The translations under genes were made by a program, and so were the position numbers. The notes beneath the pieces are model-generated. The model searched no databases and was not told the origin of the DNA. It saw only the letters and a program-made list of their open reading frames with translations. Below are positions 25,062 through 32,708 of a stretch of 64,000 nucleotides of DNA, one piece after another. The stretch comes from Streptomyces sp. TG1A-60 (GTDB lineage Bacteria > Actinomycetota > Actinomycetes > Streptomycetales > Streptomycetaceae). The DNA is taken from the NCBI RefSeq assembly GCF_037201975.1, contig NZ_CP147520.1:3348001-3412000 (forward strand), read 5' to 3'. The stretch's first letter is position 1, and every line of letters begins with the position of its first letter.

Positions 25062-25634
25062 TCAACGCCCCTCCACCGCCGCGCACTTCCCGGCCTCGAA
25101 CCTCTCCCGCAGCACCCCCCGCCGCAGCTTCCCGCTGGTCGTCCGCGTGAACGTCCCCGGCGGCAACGGCAGCACCCGTACGTCGTCGTGCCCGAGGACC
25201 TCCCGCCGCCGGCCGGCGGCGGCGCGGAGCACCGGCGCCGCGGCGGACCGTTCGGGCCGGGCCCACCGCACGAACGCGACGACCCGCTCGCCCTCGCCGT
25301 CCGGATCGGTGGACCCCACGACGGCCACGGCGCCCGGCGGCAGCCCCGGCGTCACGGCGACCGTCTCCTCCAGGTCGGACGCGTGGAACGTACGGCCGTT
25401 GACGAACACGACGTCCTTGTGGCGCCCGGTGACGCACAACCGCCCGCCCCGCAGGAACCCCAGGTCGCCCGTGCGCAGCCAGCCGTCGGCCCCGAACGCC
25501 GCCGCGCTCGCCTCGGGCGCCCGGTGGTACCCGCGCCCCAGCTGCGGCCCCCGCACCTCCACATGCTGGTCGGGGGTCTCCCGCGCCGCGACGAGCAACA
25601 CGTCCAGCAGAGTCGAGTCCGCCCCGCCGTCCAC
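25062..25634 (-). pseudogene. fatty acyl-AMP ligase with large internal deletion
   Basis: From GTG 25634 the first residues, ADSTLLDVLLVAARETPDQH, match the start of a fatty acyl-AMP ligase. The reading then jumps without a frame change to the C-terminal third: VEVRGPQLGRGYH, DGWLRTGDLGFL, GRHKDVVFVNGRTFHASDLE and TRTTSGKLRRGVLRERF. About 350-400 internal residues, including the ATP-binding P-loop, are missing, so it cannot be active. It is the front of the NRPS remnant that follows. Confidence 0.65.
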
Positions 25635-25739
25635 ACCTTCATTCGATCTCTCCACCGTGCGGACCCTGCAAGCCGCTTCCGTCCGGTGGCAGGCGGAGGA
25701 AGTGGTGGCGGAGCCGGTGGTGGCAGACCACGAATCGCC

Positions 25740-25769
25740 GGCCTCCCGCACCCGGAGGTGCGGGAGGCC
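25740..25769 (-). terminator. hairpin downstream of the AMIN-like gene
   Basis: GGCCTCCCGCAC (25740-25751), a 6-nt loop and the exact complement at 25758-25769. It lies 38 bases past the stop of the leftward AMIN-like gene and should end its transcript. Confidence 0.6.
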
Positions 25770-25806
25770 GTGGCGGCCGTACGGGAGGGGGTGGTGCCCC
25801 CGCCGC

Positions 25807-26379
25807 CTACGTCCAGCTGTGGGCCACGTCCACCACGAGCCGGTCGGAGAGCTGAAGCACCCGGAACGGCAGCCGGGCGCGGACGCCGACGCCGATCTGG
25901 GTCTCGCCCTCGAAGCTGCCGGCGAAGCGGGTGTCACGGAAGGTGCGGTAGCCGGTGAGGTTCACACCGGGCAGCGGTCCGGCCACGTCGCCCGGGTAGA
26001 CAACCCCGCCCGTCTCGGGGTCGTAGCTCGGCGCGGCGACCCGTATCTCCAGGACGGCCCCGCCCTTCACGGGTATGGGGTCGCCGGAGCCGACCTGGTG
26101 GAGCCGGTCGACGTACTGGACGTAGTAGCCGACGTGGGCGCCGCCGTCTGGCACGTCGAACACGATGCGGTCGAAGCAGTCGTGCCGTCCCGTCCTGATG
26201 TCCGACAGGGGCGCGGCTCCGCTGTCGGGGCTTCCCTTGACGAGGCTGCCCCAGCCCGTCGGGCAGGCCGCCGCGGTACGCGCGGCACCGCCGGGCGCGG
26301 CACTCGCGGTGGCCGCCGCCGTCCCGATCGCGGTGCCCGCGAGCGCGAGCGTCAGAACCACTGCTCCGATTCGTCGCAT
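25807..26379 (-). CDS. secreted AMIN-like domain protein
   Basis: A 190-residue exported protein. The N-terminus MRRIGAVVLTLALAGTAIG is a Sec signal with cleavage likely after ASA. The mature part shows RHDCFDRIVFDVPDGG and VGYYVQYVDRL, then a terminal FRVLQLSDRLVVDVAH, the pattern of AMIN-like proteins thought to bind cell-wall or surface polymers. Two cysteines (ACPTGWG, HDCFDR) may form a disulfide. It starts about 400 bases from the next gene. Function in the element is unknown. Confidence 0.72.
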   Translation of the reverse strand: MRRIGAVVLTLALAGTAIGTAAATASAAPGGAARTAAACPTGWGSLVKGSPDSGAAPLSDIRTGRHDCFDRIVFDVPDGGAHVGYYVQYVDRLHQVGSGDPIPVKGGAVLEIRVAAPSYDPETGGVVYPGDVAGPLPGVNLTGYRTFRDTRFAGSFEGETQIGVGVRARLPFRVLQLSDRLVVDVAHSWT

Positions 26380-26406
26380 GCCGTCCCCCTTGTTCCCACA
26401 ACGCTG

Positions 26407-26798
26407 CGGTAGCGCTGATATCGGGTGAGACGACCGGCTATGGCGGAAGGTTGTACTCCCCCCCCCACGGAAGCGTCCCGGTATCGGAACAGCAGGGAAA
26501 GGGAGCAGGGAAGGGGGAAGATGGGCACCGTCGACGAGCGCCTGAGCCAGCTACACCTACGAGGCGTGCAGTCGCTACCGAGGCTTCCGATCCGGGTAGC
26601 GAGCACAATCGCAGGCCGACGTTGGAACGGCACCCATCGGCTTGCGATCCCAACACCCCCTTCACAGAACACCTGTTCGACGTGAAGGATGGGGGCGATC
26701 GCGTGTCAGTTCGGCACGTCGCTCGTTAGGCAGCGCAGTCGAAGCGCCGGGTGGGAAAGCGCTGATGACCAGTGTCCACCCACTACGGGAGGGGACCC
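26407..26798. other. non-coding stretch with a nine-C run
   Basis: About 390 bases without a convincing gene, between the AMIN-like gene (leftward) and the Gp37/Gp68 gene (rightward). It holds a run of nine C at about 26458-26466 and should contain promoters for both neighbours. No dyad stood out. Confidence 0.35.
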
Positions 26799-27554
26799 AT
26801 GGGCGATCGCAGCACAATCGAGTGGACCGAGGCGACCTGGAATCCCACCACAGGATGCGACCGGATCTCCCCCGGGTGTGACAACTGCTACGCCTTGACG
26901 TTATCCAGGCGTCTCAAGGCCATGGGCGTTGCCAAGTACCAGGCTGACGGGGATCCCAGGACATCCGGCCCGGGCTTCGGCCTCACCCCTCACCCTGACG
27001 CACTGGCCATTCCCCGCCAGTGGAGGGCCCCACGGATGGTCTTCGTCAACTCCATGAGCGACCTCTTCCACGCCAAGGTCCCCCTGGACTTCGTCCGGCA
27101 GGTCTTCCAGGTGATCGCCGAGACTCCCCAGCACACCTACCAGCTACTGACCAAGAGAGCCCGCAGGCTGCGACGTGTGGCCGGCGAACTCGACTGGCCC
27201 TCCAACCTGTGGATGGGCGTCTCCGTCGAAGATGCAGAGCACCTGGATCGTGTCGACGACCTTCGACAAGTTCCCGCAGCCGTGCGCTTCCTGTCCTGCG
27301 AGCCGCTGCTCGGTCCACTTACCGGTCTGCACCTGGGCGGCATCGGCTGGGTTATTGCCGGCGGGGAGTCCGGGCCCCACCATCGGCCCGTGGAGGAGGA
27401 GTGGCTGGTGGACATCCGCGACGCCTGCAACGACGCCGGAGTGCCCTTCTTCTTCAAGCAATGGGGTGGCCGCAGCCCGAAGTCAGGGGGCCGCGAACTC
27501 GATGGAGCGACCTGGGATGAGATGCCACCCAGACTGCCTGTCGCAGCCCATTAA
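26799..27554 (+). CDS. phage Gp37/Gp68 family three-Cys-motif protein (DUF5131)
   Basis: A 251-residue protein. ATG 26799 follows GGGAGGGG. The N-terminus TIEWTEATWNPTTGCDRISP then GCDNCYA is the three-cysteine signature of the Gp37/Gp68 (DUF5131) family, which has a radical-SAM-like arrangement; later FVNSMSDLFH, QLLTKRARRL, GVSVEDAEH and GGESGPHHRP match family blocks. Members occur in phages and mobile elements with unknown activity. One rare TTA codon (26901-26903) implies dependence on the bldA leucyl-tRNA. The next gene encodes its usual partner TcmP. Confidence 0.85.
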   Translation: MGDRSTIEWTEATWNPTTGCDRISPGCDNCYALTLSRRLKAMGVAKYQADGDPRTSGPGFGLTPHPDALAIPRQWRAPRMVFVNSMSDLFHAKVPLDFVRQVFQVIAETPQHTYQLLTKRARRLRRVAGELDWPSNLWMGVSVEDAEHLDRVDDLRQVPAAVRFLSCEPLLGPLTGLHLGGIGWVIAGGESGPHHRPVEEEWLVDIRDACNDAGVPFFFKQWGGRSPKSGGRELDGATWDEMPPRLPVAAH

Positions 27555-27653
27555 CGGCCAAAGCCCAACAGACGCCGTACGCACTCTGGTGACATATGGC
27601 AACGGTGTGTGACCCTCTCCCCAGCGGGACCGACGGGAGCAGGGGGACCGATC

Positions 27654-28781
27654 GTGGCCGTACCGAAGGATGCCGTGTGGGAACGCGATCCGCATACGGC
27701 GGCCAAACATGACTTATTGAAGCGGTATTTGGAAGCCTGGGCGCCGATTCTGCTGTCACGGCTCGACGTGATCAGTTACGCCGAAGGCTTCGCGGGTGCC
27801 GGCGTCTACAAGCAGGGCGAGCCCGGCTCCCCGGTCATCGCTTACGAAGTCTTCGCCGAGGCTCTGAACAGGTTCCCGAAACGTATGCGCGTGATCCTCA
27901 TGGAGGAGGACGCCCGGCGCGTCAAAGAGTTACAGCACCAGATAGAGCTCGCCCGCTCCCGGCAAACGGACGACATCACCAGACGAATAGCGGTCGACAT
28001 ACGTCACGGAGATTTCCACCCGGCTCTCCTGCAGAGGCTGCGGAGCATCGGCGCATTGGGGAAGCCTCTCTTCGTCCTGTTGGACAGCTTCGGCGGACCC
28101 GACATCCCCTTCTCGCTCCTCCAGGAGCTGGGGCGCCATCCCAGCACCGAAGTGATGGTGACCTTCGAACCCAGCTTCCTCACCCGGTTTGCCGAGAAGC
28201 ACGACGGCCACCGCCAGCTCGGCGACGAAGCCTTCGGCAGCCAGGAGTGGCAAGGCGTCTTCCAGCAGTCTCCCTCACGCAAGTTCACCTTCCTGCGCGA
28301 GCAGTACCGGAACACGCTGCGCCAGGCAGGCTTCACGCACACGCTGTACTTCGAGATGGTCGACGAGGGCGGCAGGATGCTCTACCTGATTTTCGGCACC
28401 CAGCACGAACTGGGGCTGGAGAAGATGAAGGACGCCATGTGGAAGGTGGACCCTTCGTATGGCGTCCGCTACCGCGACCCCAGGGACACCCAACAGCAGA
28501 TGCTTGATCTCGTATTCGAACCGGATACGGCTCCGCTGCGACGGATCCTGCACGACTTCATCTCCGAAACGCCCGGCGGGCGAACCATCCCCGAGCTCAA
28601 GCGATACGCCCTCTTGGAAACCGTCTACCGGCCCGCCCAAGTGATCGAGGCCATCCGGCAGCTGCGTGAGGCGGGCGCCGTGACGACGGAACCTCGTGCC
28701 ATCAACGCCAAGACGCGAGTGAGCCTGGCGACGACACCGCCCACTACCCGTCCGTCAGCCGAGCAAGGCGCCCTCTGGTGA
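27654..28781 (+). CDS. tcmP: three-Cys-motif partner protein TcmP
   Basis: A 375-residue protein matching the TcmP family, named for regularly accompanying Gp37/Gp68-type three-Cys proteins. It starts HTAAKHDLLKRYLEAWAPIL, then YAEGFAGAGVYKQGEPGSP resembling a methyltransferase glycine loop, and FVLLDSFGGPDIP in place of an acidic motif IV. A C-terminal winged-helix-like region follows (RTIPELKRYALLETV). GTG 27654 has AGGGGG upstream; GTG 27609 is possible. Two TTA codons (27714-27716, 27930-27932) and AT-richer codons than its neighbours suggest foreign origin and bldA control. Function is unestablished; nucleic-acid modification or defence is inference. Confidence 0.83.
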   Translation: MAVPKDAVWERDPHTAAKHDLLKRYLEAWAPILLSRLDVISYAEGFAGAGVYKQGEPGSPVIAYEVFAEALNRFPKRMRVILMEEDARRVKELQHQIELARSRQTDDITRRIAVDIRHGDFHPALLQRLRSIGALGKPLFVLLDSFGGPDIPFSLLQELGRHPSTEVMVTFEPSFLTRFAEKHDGHRQLGDEAFGSQEWQGVFQQSPSRKFTFLREQYRNTLRQAGFTHTLYFEMVDEGGRMLYLIFGTQHELGLEKMKDAMWKVDPSYGVRYRDPRDTQQQMLDLVFEPDTAPLRRILHDFISETPGGRTIPELKRYALLETVYRPAQVIEAIRQLREAGAVTTEPRAINAKTRVSLATTPPTTRPSAEQGALW

Positions 28782-28790
28782 GAGGCCGCG

Positions 28791-28810
28791 AGGGCACATC
28801 CAGGGCACAT
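28791..28810. repeat. paired AGGGCACAT direct repeats, right end
   Basis: AGGGCACAT at 28791-28799 and 28802-28810, the same sequence and 11-bp spacing as the pair at 6208-6227. Located just inside the right attachment site, as expected for recombinase arm sites. Confidence 0.6.
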
Positions 28811-28917
28811 GAGCCTGGGAAACGGCGTTGACCCGTGAGAACTACCGAGAGGAGTTTTCCCAGGTCAACGCACATCTCCCTGCGAAACCGCAGGTCAGCC
28901 CCCTCCCGTCACCAATC

Positions 28918-28971
28918 GCTGCACGAGTGGCAGGACTTCAGCCATCGGCTGCACGAGGCGGGGCATCAGCC
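28918..28971. other. attR core (54-bp direct repeat, right copy)
   Basis: Identical to 6055-6108. Everything to its right is the original chromosome. Confidence 0.85.
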
Positions 28972-28993
28972 GTACTGCTTGGTGTGGCCGTGA
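28918..28993 (+). pseudogene. displaced original 3' end of the target gene
   Basis: These 25 codons, from LHEWQ through HQPYCLVWP to the TGA at 28991-28993, are the pre-insertion tail of the gene now at 4916-6130. The amino acids match those the element supplies at 6055-6130, but the codons after the core differ (CCG TAC TGC TTG GTG here, CCT TAC TGC CTT GTT there). It has no start and is cut off from its promoter. Confidence 0.75.
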
Positions 28994-29025
28994 CCCGGGG
29001 CGTGGTCTGAGTCTCACACGGATCG

Positions 29026-29047
29026 GGCGGGGTCTTCGGGCCCCGCC
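29026..29047 (+). terminator. original UUCG-loop terminator of the target gene
   Basis: GGCGGGGTC-TTCG-GGCCCCGCC, 9-bp stem with a UUCG loop. It is the chromosomal counterpart of the element-borne hairpin at 6152-6173 and now also faces the convergent crcB genes. Confidence 0.65.
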
Positions 29048-29085
29048 TTCGTCGTGTGAACGCGGGGTCAGGGGTAGCGGTTCGT

Positions 29086-29460
29086 TCAGGTGAGCGTCGC
29101 GTGGGCCAGGGCGGTGCCGAGGAAGGCGGCGGTCAGGCCGGCGACGACGCTCGCGATCGCGTTGGTGGCGGCGAGGAGTCCGGCGCCGGTCTCGGTCAGG
29201 CGCATTGTCTCGAAGGAGAAGGTCGAGTAGGTACTGAGCGTCGCGCACAGACCGAGGCCGATGAGGTGCTGGACGGCCGCGGGCACGGTCGTCGCGGTGG
29301 TGGCGCCCGTGAGGAAGCCGAGCAGGACGCAGGCGGCGACGTTCACGGTGAAGGTGCCCCAGGGGAAGACGGTGTAGTGGCGGGCCTGGACGGCCCGGTC
29401 GGTCAGGTAGCGCAGCGGGGCGCCGACGAGGGCGCCGGCGATGACCATCAGCCAGTTCAC
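29086..29460 (-). CDS. crcB: CrcB/FluC fluoride channel subunit
   Basis: A 124-residue membrane protein with four hydrophobic segments that exports fluoride as a double-barrelled dimer. Family motifs are [14 protein letters not shown] (about 8-21), [20 protein letters not shown] (about 33-52) and [15 protein letters not shown] with the pore Phe/Thr/Ser track. GTG 29460 overlaps the stop of the upstream crcB gene (GTGA). Two tandem, dissimilar crcB genes usually make a heterodimeric channel with opposite subunit orientation, which fits here. Confidence 0.93.
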   Translation of the reverse strand: MNWLMVIAGALVGAPLRYLTDRAVQARHYTVFPWGTFTVNVAACVLLGFLTGATTATTVPAAVQHLIGLGLCATLSTYSTFSFETMRLTETGAGLLAATNAIASVVAGLTAAFLGTALAHATLT

Positions 29461-30014
29461 GCGCGGCCTCCGTCGCGGGCGGGGCGGGGCGGGGCCACCA
29501 GCCGGGTGAGCGCGGCCGTGGCCCAGACCGCGAGGAGGGCGGCGGCCAGGGTGGCGGCTAGGTACAGCAGCGCGGTGCCGGCCTGTCCGTCGTCGATCAG
29601 GTGCTGGGCGTCGACGGCGTACGTGGAGAAGGTGGTGTAGCCGCCGAGGAGGCCGGTGCTGAGGAAGGGCCGCACGAGGGGGTGGGCGGTGGTCCGTTCG
29701 GTGATCAGCACCATGAGGAGGCCCATGGCGGCGCAGCCGGTGACATTGATCCAGAACGTGGTCCACGGGAACGTGCCGGGCGCGGTGGGCCACAGGAGGG
29801 TGGCGCCGTAGCGGGCGCAGGCGCCGATCACCCCGCCCGCCGCGATGGCCCCGAGGATCTCGGCCTGGCGGCGGCGTGGGCCGGGATCTCGCTGTGGGGG
29901 CCACGGGTCGACGGCGGTGTCCGGGTCGACCGGTTCGGCCTGGCGGCCGGTGGGCGGGTCGGCGGGCTCCGAGCGGTGTGCCGGGTGGTGGTCGGGCTGG
30001 TCATCGAAGTGCAC
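29457..30014 (-). CDS. crcB: CrcB/FluC fluoride channel subunit with N-terminal extension
   Basis: A 185-residue partner of the downstream crcB product. A hydrophilic Pro/Asp-rich N-terminal tail of about 50 residues precedes the channel: [37 protein letters not shown] and [17 protein letters not shown]. The tail is longer than usual for the family (about 125 residues) and could be mis-started; a later start near residue 50 would give a standard length, but only GTG 30014 and internal GTG codons are available. I looked upstream for a fluoride riboswitch and did not find one. Confidence 0.88.
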   Translation of the reverse strand: MHFDDQPDHHPAHRSEPADPPTGRQAEPVDPDTAVDPWPPQRDPGPRRRQAEILGAIAAGGVIGACARYGATLLWPTAPGTFPWTTFWINVTGCAAMGLLMVLITERTTAHPLVRPFLSTGLLGGYTTFSTYAVDAQHLIDDGQAGTALLYLAATLAAALLAVWATAALTRLVAPPRPARDGGRA

Positions 30015-30131
30015 GGCGTTCAGGCTCCTACCTGAGCGGTTCGGACCGCGTGCGGGCGCGCGCGGGGAAGGTCAGGTAGGGACCGTTGGCGACCGTCGGA
30101 CGGTCACGGTTGGGTACGGGCAGGCCCCACT

Positions 30132-30163
30132 GCCGTACAGCCGTGCGAAGACGGCTGTACGGC
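30132..30163. terminator. perfect 13-bp hairpin upstream of crcB
   Basis: GCCGTACAGCCGT (30132-30144), loop GCGAAG, exact complement 30151-30163. It stands between the crcB pair and the flavoprotein remnant, where it could terminate the remnant's old transcript. No T run. Confidence 0.45.
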
Positions 30164-30189
30164 CAAGGTTACTCGCAGCGGCGGCGGGC

Positions 30190-30459
30190 TCAGCAGCCGC
30201 CGGGGGCGGTCGGGGCGGCGGTCTCCTCGCCGAGGGCGGGCAGGCCGTCGGCGCCCATGGGGCTCGGGGCGGACCAGGTGCCGGAGGCGTCGATGACCGC
30301 GCGGGCGGTGAGCCGCTCCTCGCGGCCGTCGGCGGACCGGACGTGCACGGTGAAGGGCTGCCCGTCGCGGCCGGAGTCGACGATGCGGTCGCGCCCGGCG
30401 CGGGCGACACCGGTGACGGTGGCGCCGACCACCAGCCCGACCTGGGCCTCGCCCTTACC
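30190..30459 (-). pseudogene. FAD-dependent oxidoreductase/monooxygenase remnant
   Basis: About 80 codons with clear similarity to the middle of flavin monooxygenase-like enzymes: VVGATVTGVARAGRD, TVHVRSADGREERLTARAV and IDASGTWSAPSPMGADGLP, where the last includes the conserved D-x-S/T-G segment. Neither end of the gene is present; it stops at 30190 after GGC. The deletion borders the aminotransferase gene, so a rearrangement probably brought the two together. Confidence 0.55.
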
Positions 30460-30514
30460 CTCCGCACGTCAGAACGCCGGCCCCACTGGCCCCGGCCCCC
30501 CTCAGGGCCGCAGC

Positions 30515-31726
30515 ATGAGCGGCATGAGCAATGTGAGCAAGGCGAGCGCCGCACGGATCTCGCGGCGTGCCCAGGATGTCGCCCCCTTCTACGCCATGGA
30601 GTTCGCCAAGCAGGCCGCCGCGCTGGCCGCCCAGGGGCATGACGTCGTCAAACTCAGCCTCGGCGAACCGGATTTCGGCGCACCTCCGGCCGTGCGGGAC
30701 GCGATGCGGGAGGCCATGGACGGGCGGCCGATGACGTACACGGCGGCGCTCGGGCTGCCGGCCCTGCGGGAGGAGATCGCCCGGTTCTACGGCGAACGGC
30801 ACGGCGTCGAGGTCGACCCGGCCCGGGTCGTCGTCACGGCCGGCGCCTCGGCCGCGCTGGTGCTGGCCACCGCCGCCCTCGTGGACCCCGGCGACGAAGT
30901 CCTCATCGCCGACCCCTCCTACCCCTGCAACCGGCAGATCGTCGAGAGCTTCGGCGCCGACGTCACCCTCGTCCCCACCACCGCCGCGAGCCGCTTCCAA
31001 CTGGACGCGGCGTCGGTGCGCTCGCACTGGACGGACCGGACGCGCGGTGTCATGGTCGCCACCCCCTCCAACCCGACCGGCACCTCGGTACCGGCCGACG
31101 AACTCGCCGCCCTCTGCGACCTCGCCCGTGAACGCGGCGCATGGCGCCTCGTCGACGAGATCTACCTCGACCTCGGCGACCACGACGAGCGGGGCCGGCC
31201 GCCGGCGAGCGCGCTGTCGTACGACCCGGACGCCGTCGTCATCAACAGCTTCTCGAAGTACTTCGGCATGACCGGCTGGCGACTCGGCTGGTGCGTCGTC
31301 CCCGAACCCCTCGTGCCGGCCGTCGAACGCCTCGCCCAGAACTACTTCCTCTGCGCCTCCACCCCAGCCCAGCACGCCGCCCTGGCCTGCTTCACTCCCG
31401 AGTCCCTGGCGGTCTGCGAGGCCCGCCGCGTCGAGTTCGGCGAGCGGCGGGCGCTGGTGCTCGACGGGCTGGCCCGGATCGGGCTGCCGGTCCCCGTGCC
31501 GCCCGACGGGGCCTTCTACGTCTACTTCGACGTCCGCGGGACCGGCCTCACCTCGTGGCAGTTCTGCGAACGGGCCCTGCGGGAGGCACACGTCGCCCTC
31601 ACCCCCGGCCGGGACTTCGGCACACACACCGCCGAGACCCACGTCCGGCTCTCCTACGCGGCCTCGGCGGACGATCTGCGCGAGGGGATCGCCCGGCTGG
31701 GGAAGTTCATGGCCACGCTGCGGTGA
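30515..31726 (+). CDS. pyridoxal phosphate-dependent aminotransferase, class I/II
   Basis: A 403-residue fold-type I aminotransferase of the aspartate/aromatic group. Visible are KLSLGEPDFGAPP, TYTAALGLPALREEI, ATPSNPTGTSVP, VDEIYLDLG and the PLP lysine in NSFSKYFGMTGWRLGW (about residue 247), with the C-terminal carboxylate-binding Arg in HVRLSYAAS. Amino donor and product cannot be told. ATG 30515 (AGGG upstream) or ATG 30524 may be used. It is alone on this strand, between two remnants. Confidence 0.9.
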   Translation: MSGMSNVSKASAARISRRAQDVAPFYAMEFAKQAAALAAQGHDVVKLSLGEPDFGAPPAVRDAMREAMDGRPMTYTAALGLPALREEIARFYGERHGVEVDPARVVVTAGASAALVLATAALVDPGDEVLIADPSYPCNRQIVESFGADVTLVPTTAASRFQLDAASVRSHWTDRTRGVMVATPSNPTGTSVPADELAALCDLARERGAWRLVDEIYLDLGDHDERGRPPASALSYDPDAVVINSFSKYFGMTGWRLGWCVVPEPLVPAVERLAQNYFLCASTPAQHAALACFTPESLAVCEARRVEFGERRALVLDGLARIGLPVPVPPDGAFYVYFDVRGTGLTSWQFCERALREAHVALTPGRDFGTHTAETHVRLSYAASADDLREGIARLGKFMATLR

Positions 31727-31796
31727 GACGGTTGGGCCGGTGCGGCGAGGGCGGAGGGCTGGAAGACATACCCGCCGCCCGCAGACGCCGGGCGGC

Positions 31797-31945
31797 GGCT
31801 GGTACGCGGTGCTGCCCGACTGCGACGCGGCGCGGGCGGCGGCCGTGCCGGGCGCGACGGCGACGCGGATCGTGGGGCAGCGCTTCCGGGCGGCCGTGGC
31901 TCGTCGGGCGGCGGGCCGACGACGAGGTGGCCGTGACGACGACCG
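31797..31945 (+). pseudogene. remnant resembling the N-terminus of a lasso-peptide cyclase (asparagine synthase-like)
   Basis: One frame reads GWYAVLPDCDAARAAAVPGA; a second, after a frame change near 31880, reads SGRPWLVGRRADDEVAV. The two together look like the opening of actinobacterial lasso cyclases, where a short D-A-rich segment precedes a conserved SGRPWL-G motif. Nothing of the synthase domain follows; the DNA dissolves into GGCCGGTGAC-like repeats (31975-32005). Assignment is from memory of the motif and is uncertain. Confidence 0.4.
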
Positions 31946-32148
31946 GCTGCGACCGATGGCGACCGGCGGTGACCGGTAGCGGCCGGTGACGGCCGGTGAC
32001 GACCGTGGGGTTCTCCCCGCTGACCGCGTCCCCGCCTCACCGCGCTCGTCCGGGAGGGCGACGCCCTCGGGCTCGCTCGACCGGGCCTGCCGCCCACCCG
32101 GGCACTCCGTGACCGCCGTCTCACCCGGCGGCGCCTATCTTGGCGTTC

Positions 32149-32544
32149 ATGCAGTCCTACACGATCGGTCAGGCCGCGCGGCTGCTCGGGGTCAGCCCCG
32201 ACACCGCGCGACGATGGGCGGACGCGGGCCGGGTGGCGACCCGGCGCGACGAGAGCGGGCGCCGGCTCGTGGACGGGAGGGACCTCGCGGCCTTCTCCGT
32301 GGAGCTGGCCACGGACGTCGGCGGCGAGGACGACGTGCCGTACACGTCGGCCCGCAACGCCTTCCCCGGCATCGTCACCGCCGTGAAACTCGGTGACGTG
32401 GCCGCCCAGGTCGAGATCCAGGCGGGCCCGCACCGCCTGGTCTCGCTGCTCACCCGGGAGGCCGTGGAGGAACTGGGACTGGAGGTCGGCATGGAGGCCA
32501 CGGCCCGCGTGAAGTCCACGAACGTGCACATCGACCGGACGTGA
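32149..32544 (+). CDS. MerR-type HTH plus TOBE (molybdate-binding) regulator
   Basis: A 131-residue protein. The N-terminal HTH (SYTIGQAARLLGVSPDTARR, about 3-22) is MerR/excisionase-like; the C-terminal 67 residues are a TOBE/Mop domain (NAFPGIVTAVKLGDVAAQVE to RVKSTNVHI) that binds molybdate. It lies 164 bases upstream of modABC on the same strand, so it probably senses molybdate and controls transporter expression. ATG 32149 is the start that begins just before the HTH. Confidence 0.85.
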   Translation: MQSYTIGQAARLLGVSPDTARRWADAGRVATRRDESGRRLVDGRDLAAFSVELATDVGGEDDVPYTSARNAFPGIVTAVKLGDVAAQVEIQAGPHRLVSLLTREAVEELGLEVGMEATARVKSTNVHIDRT

Positions 32545-32708
32545 CGGGCAGGGCAGGCGTGTCGGGCCCCACGGGCACGTTCACGAGACGCACATGCGGC
32601 CTCTGCTGAGTTTTTTCATGGCTCATGCAATGTGCCAGGAGACTTTTCGCTTGCACATGCGTCAAGATGATGGGTATCCGTGTCGCCCCCGCGGAGGAGG
32701 AGTAGGCC

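Larger units (their letters stand above)
6055..28971. mobile_element. site-specific integrative mobilizable element, about 22.9 kb
   Basis: Bounded by a 54-bp perfect direct repeat (6055-6108 and 28918-28971) that is the 3' end of a protein-coding gene. Inside are a tyrosine integrase at the left end, an excisionase-like HTH protein, an ATPase, MobC-like and relaxase genes, and about 14 kb of cargo. No FtsK/TraB-like translocase or plasmid-type replication initiator was recognised, so I call it mobilizable rather than self-conjugative. An ISAs1-type IS has jumped in next to the integrase. Remnant genes at 24600-25634 suggest the cargo was built up in steps. Confidence 0.85.

Noticed and set aside
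30015..30190. Fluoride riboswitch upstream of the crcB pair
   Set aside because: I looked for the crcB-motif core and found none, only GC hairpins. A divergent motif cannot be excluded.
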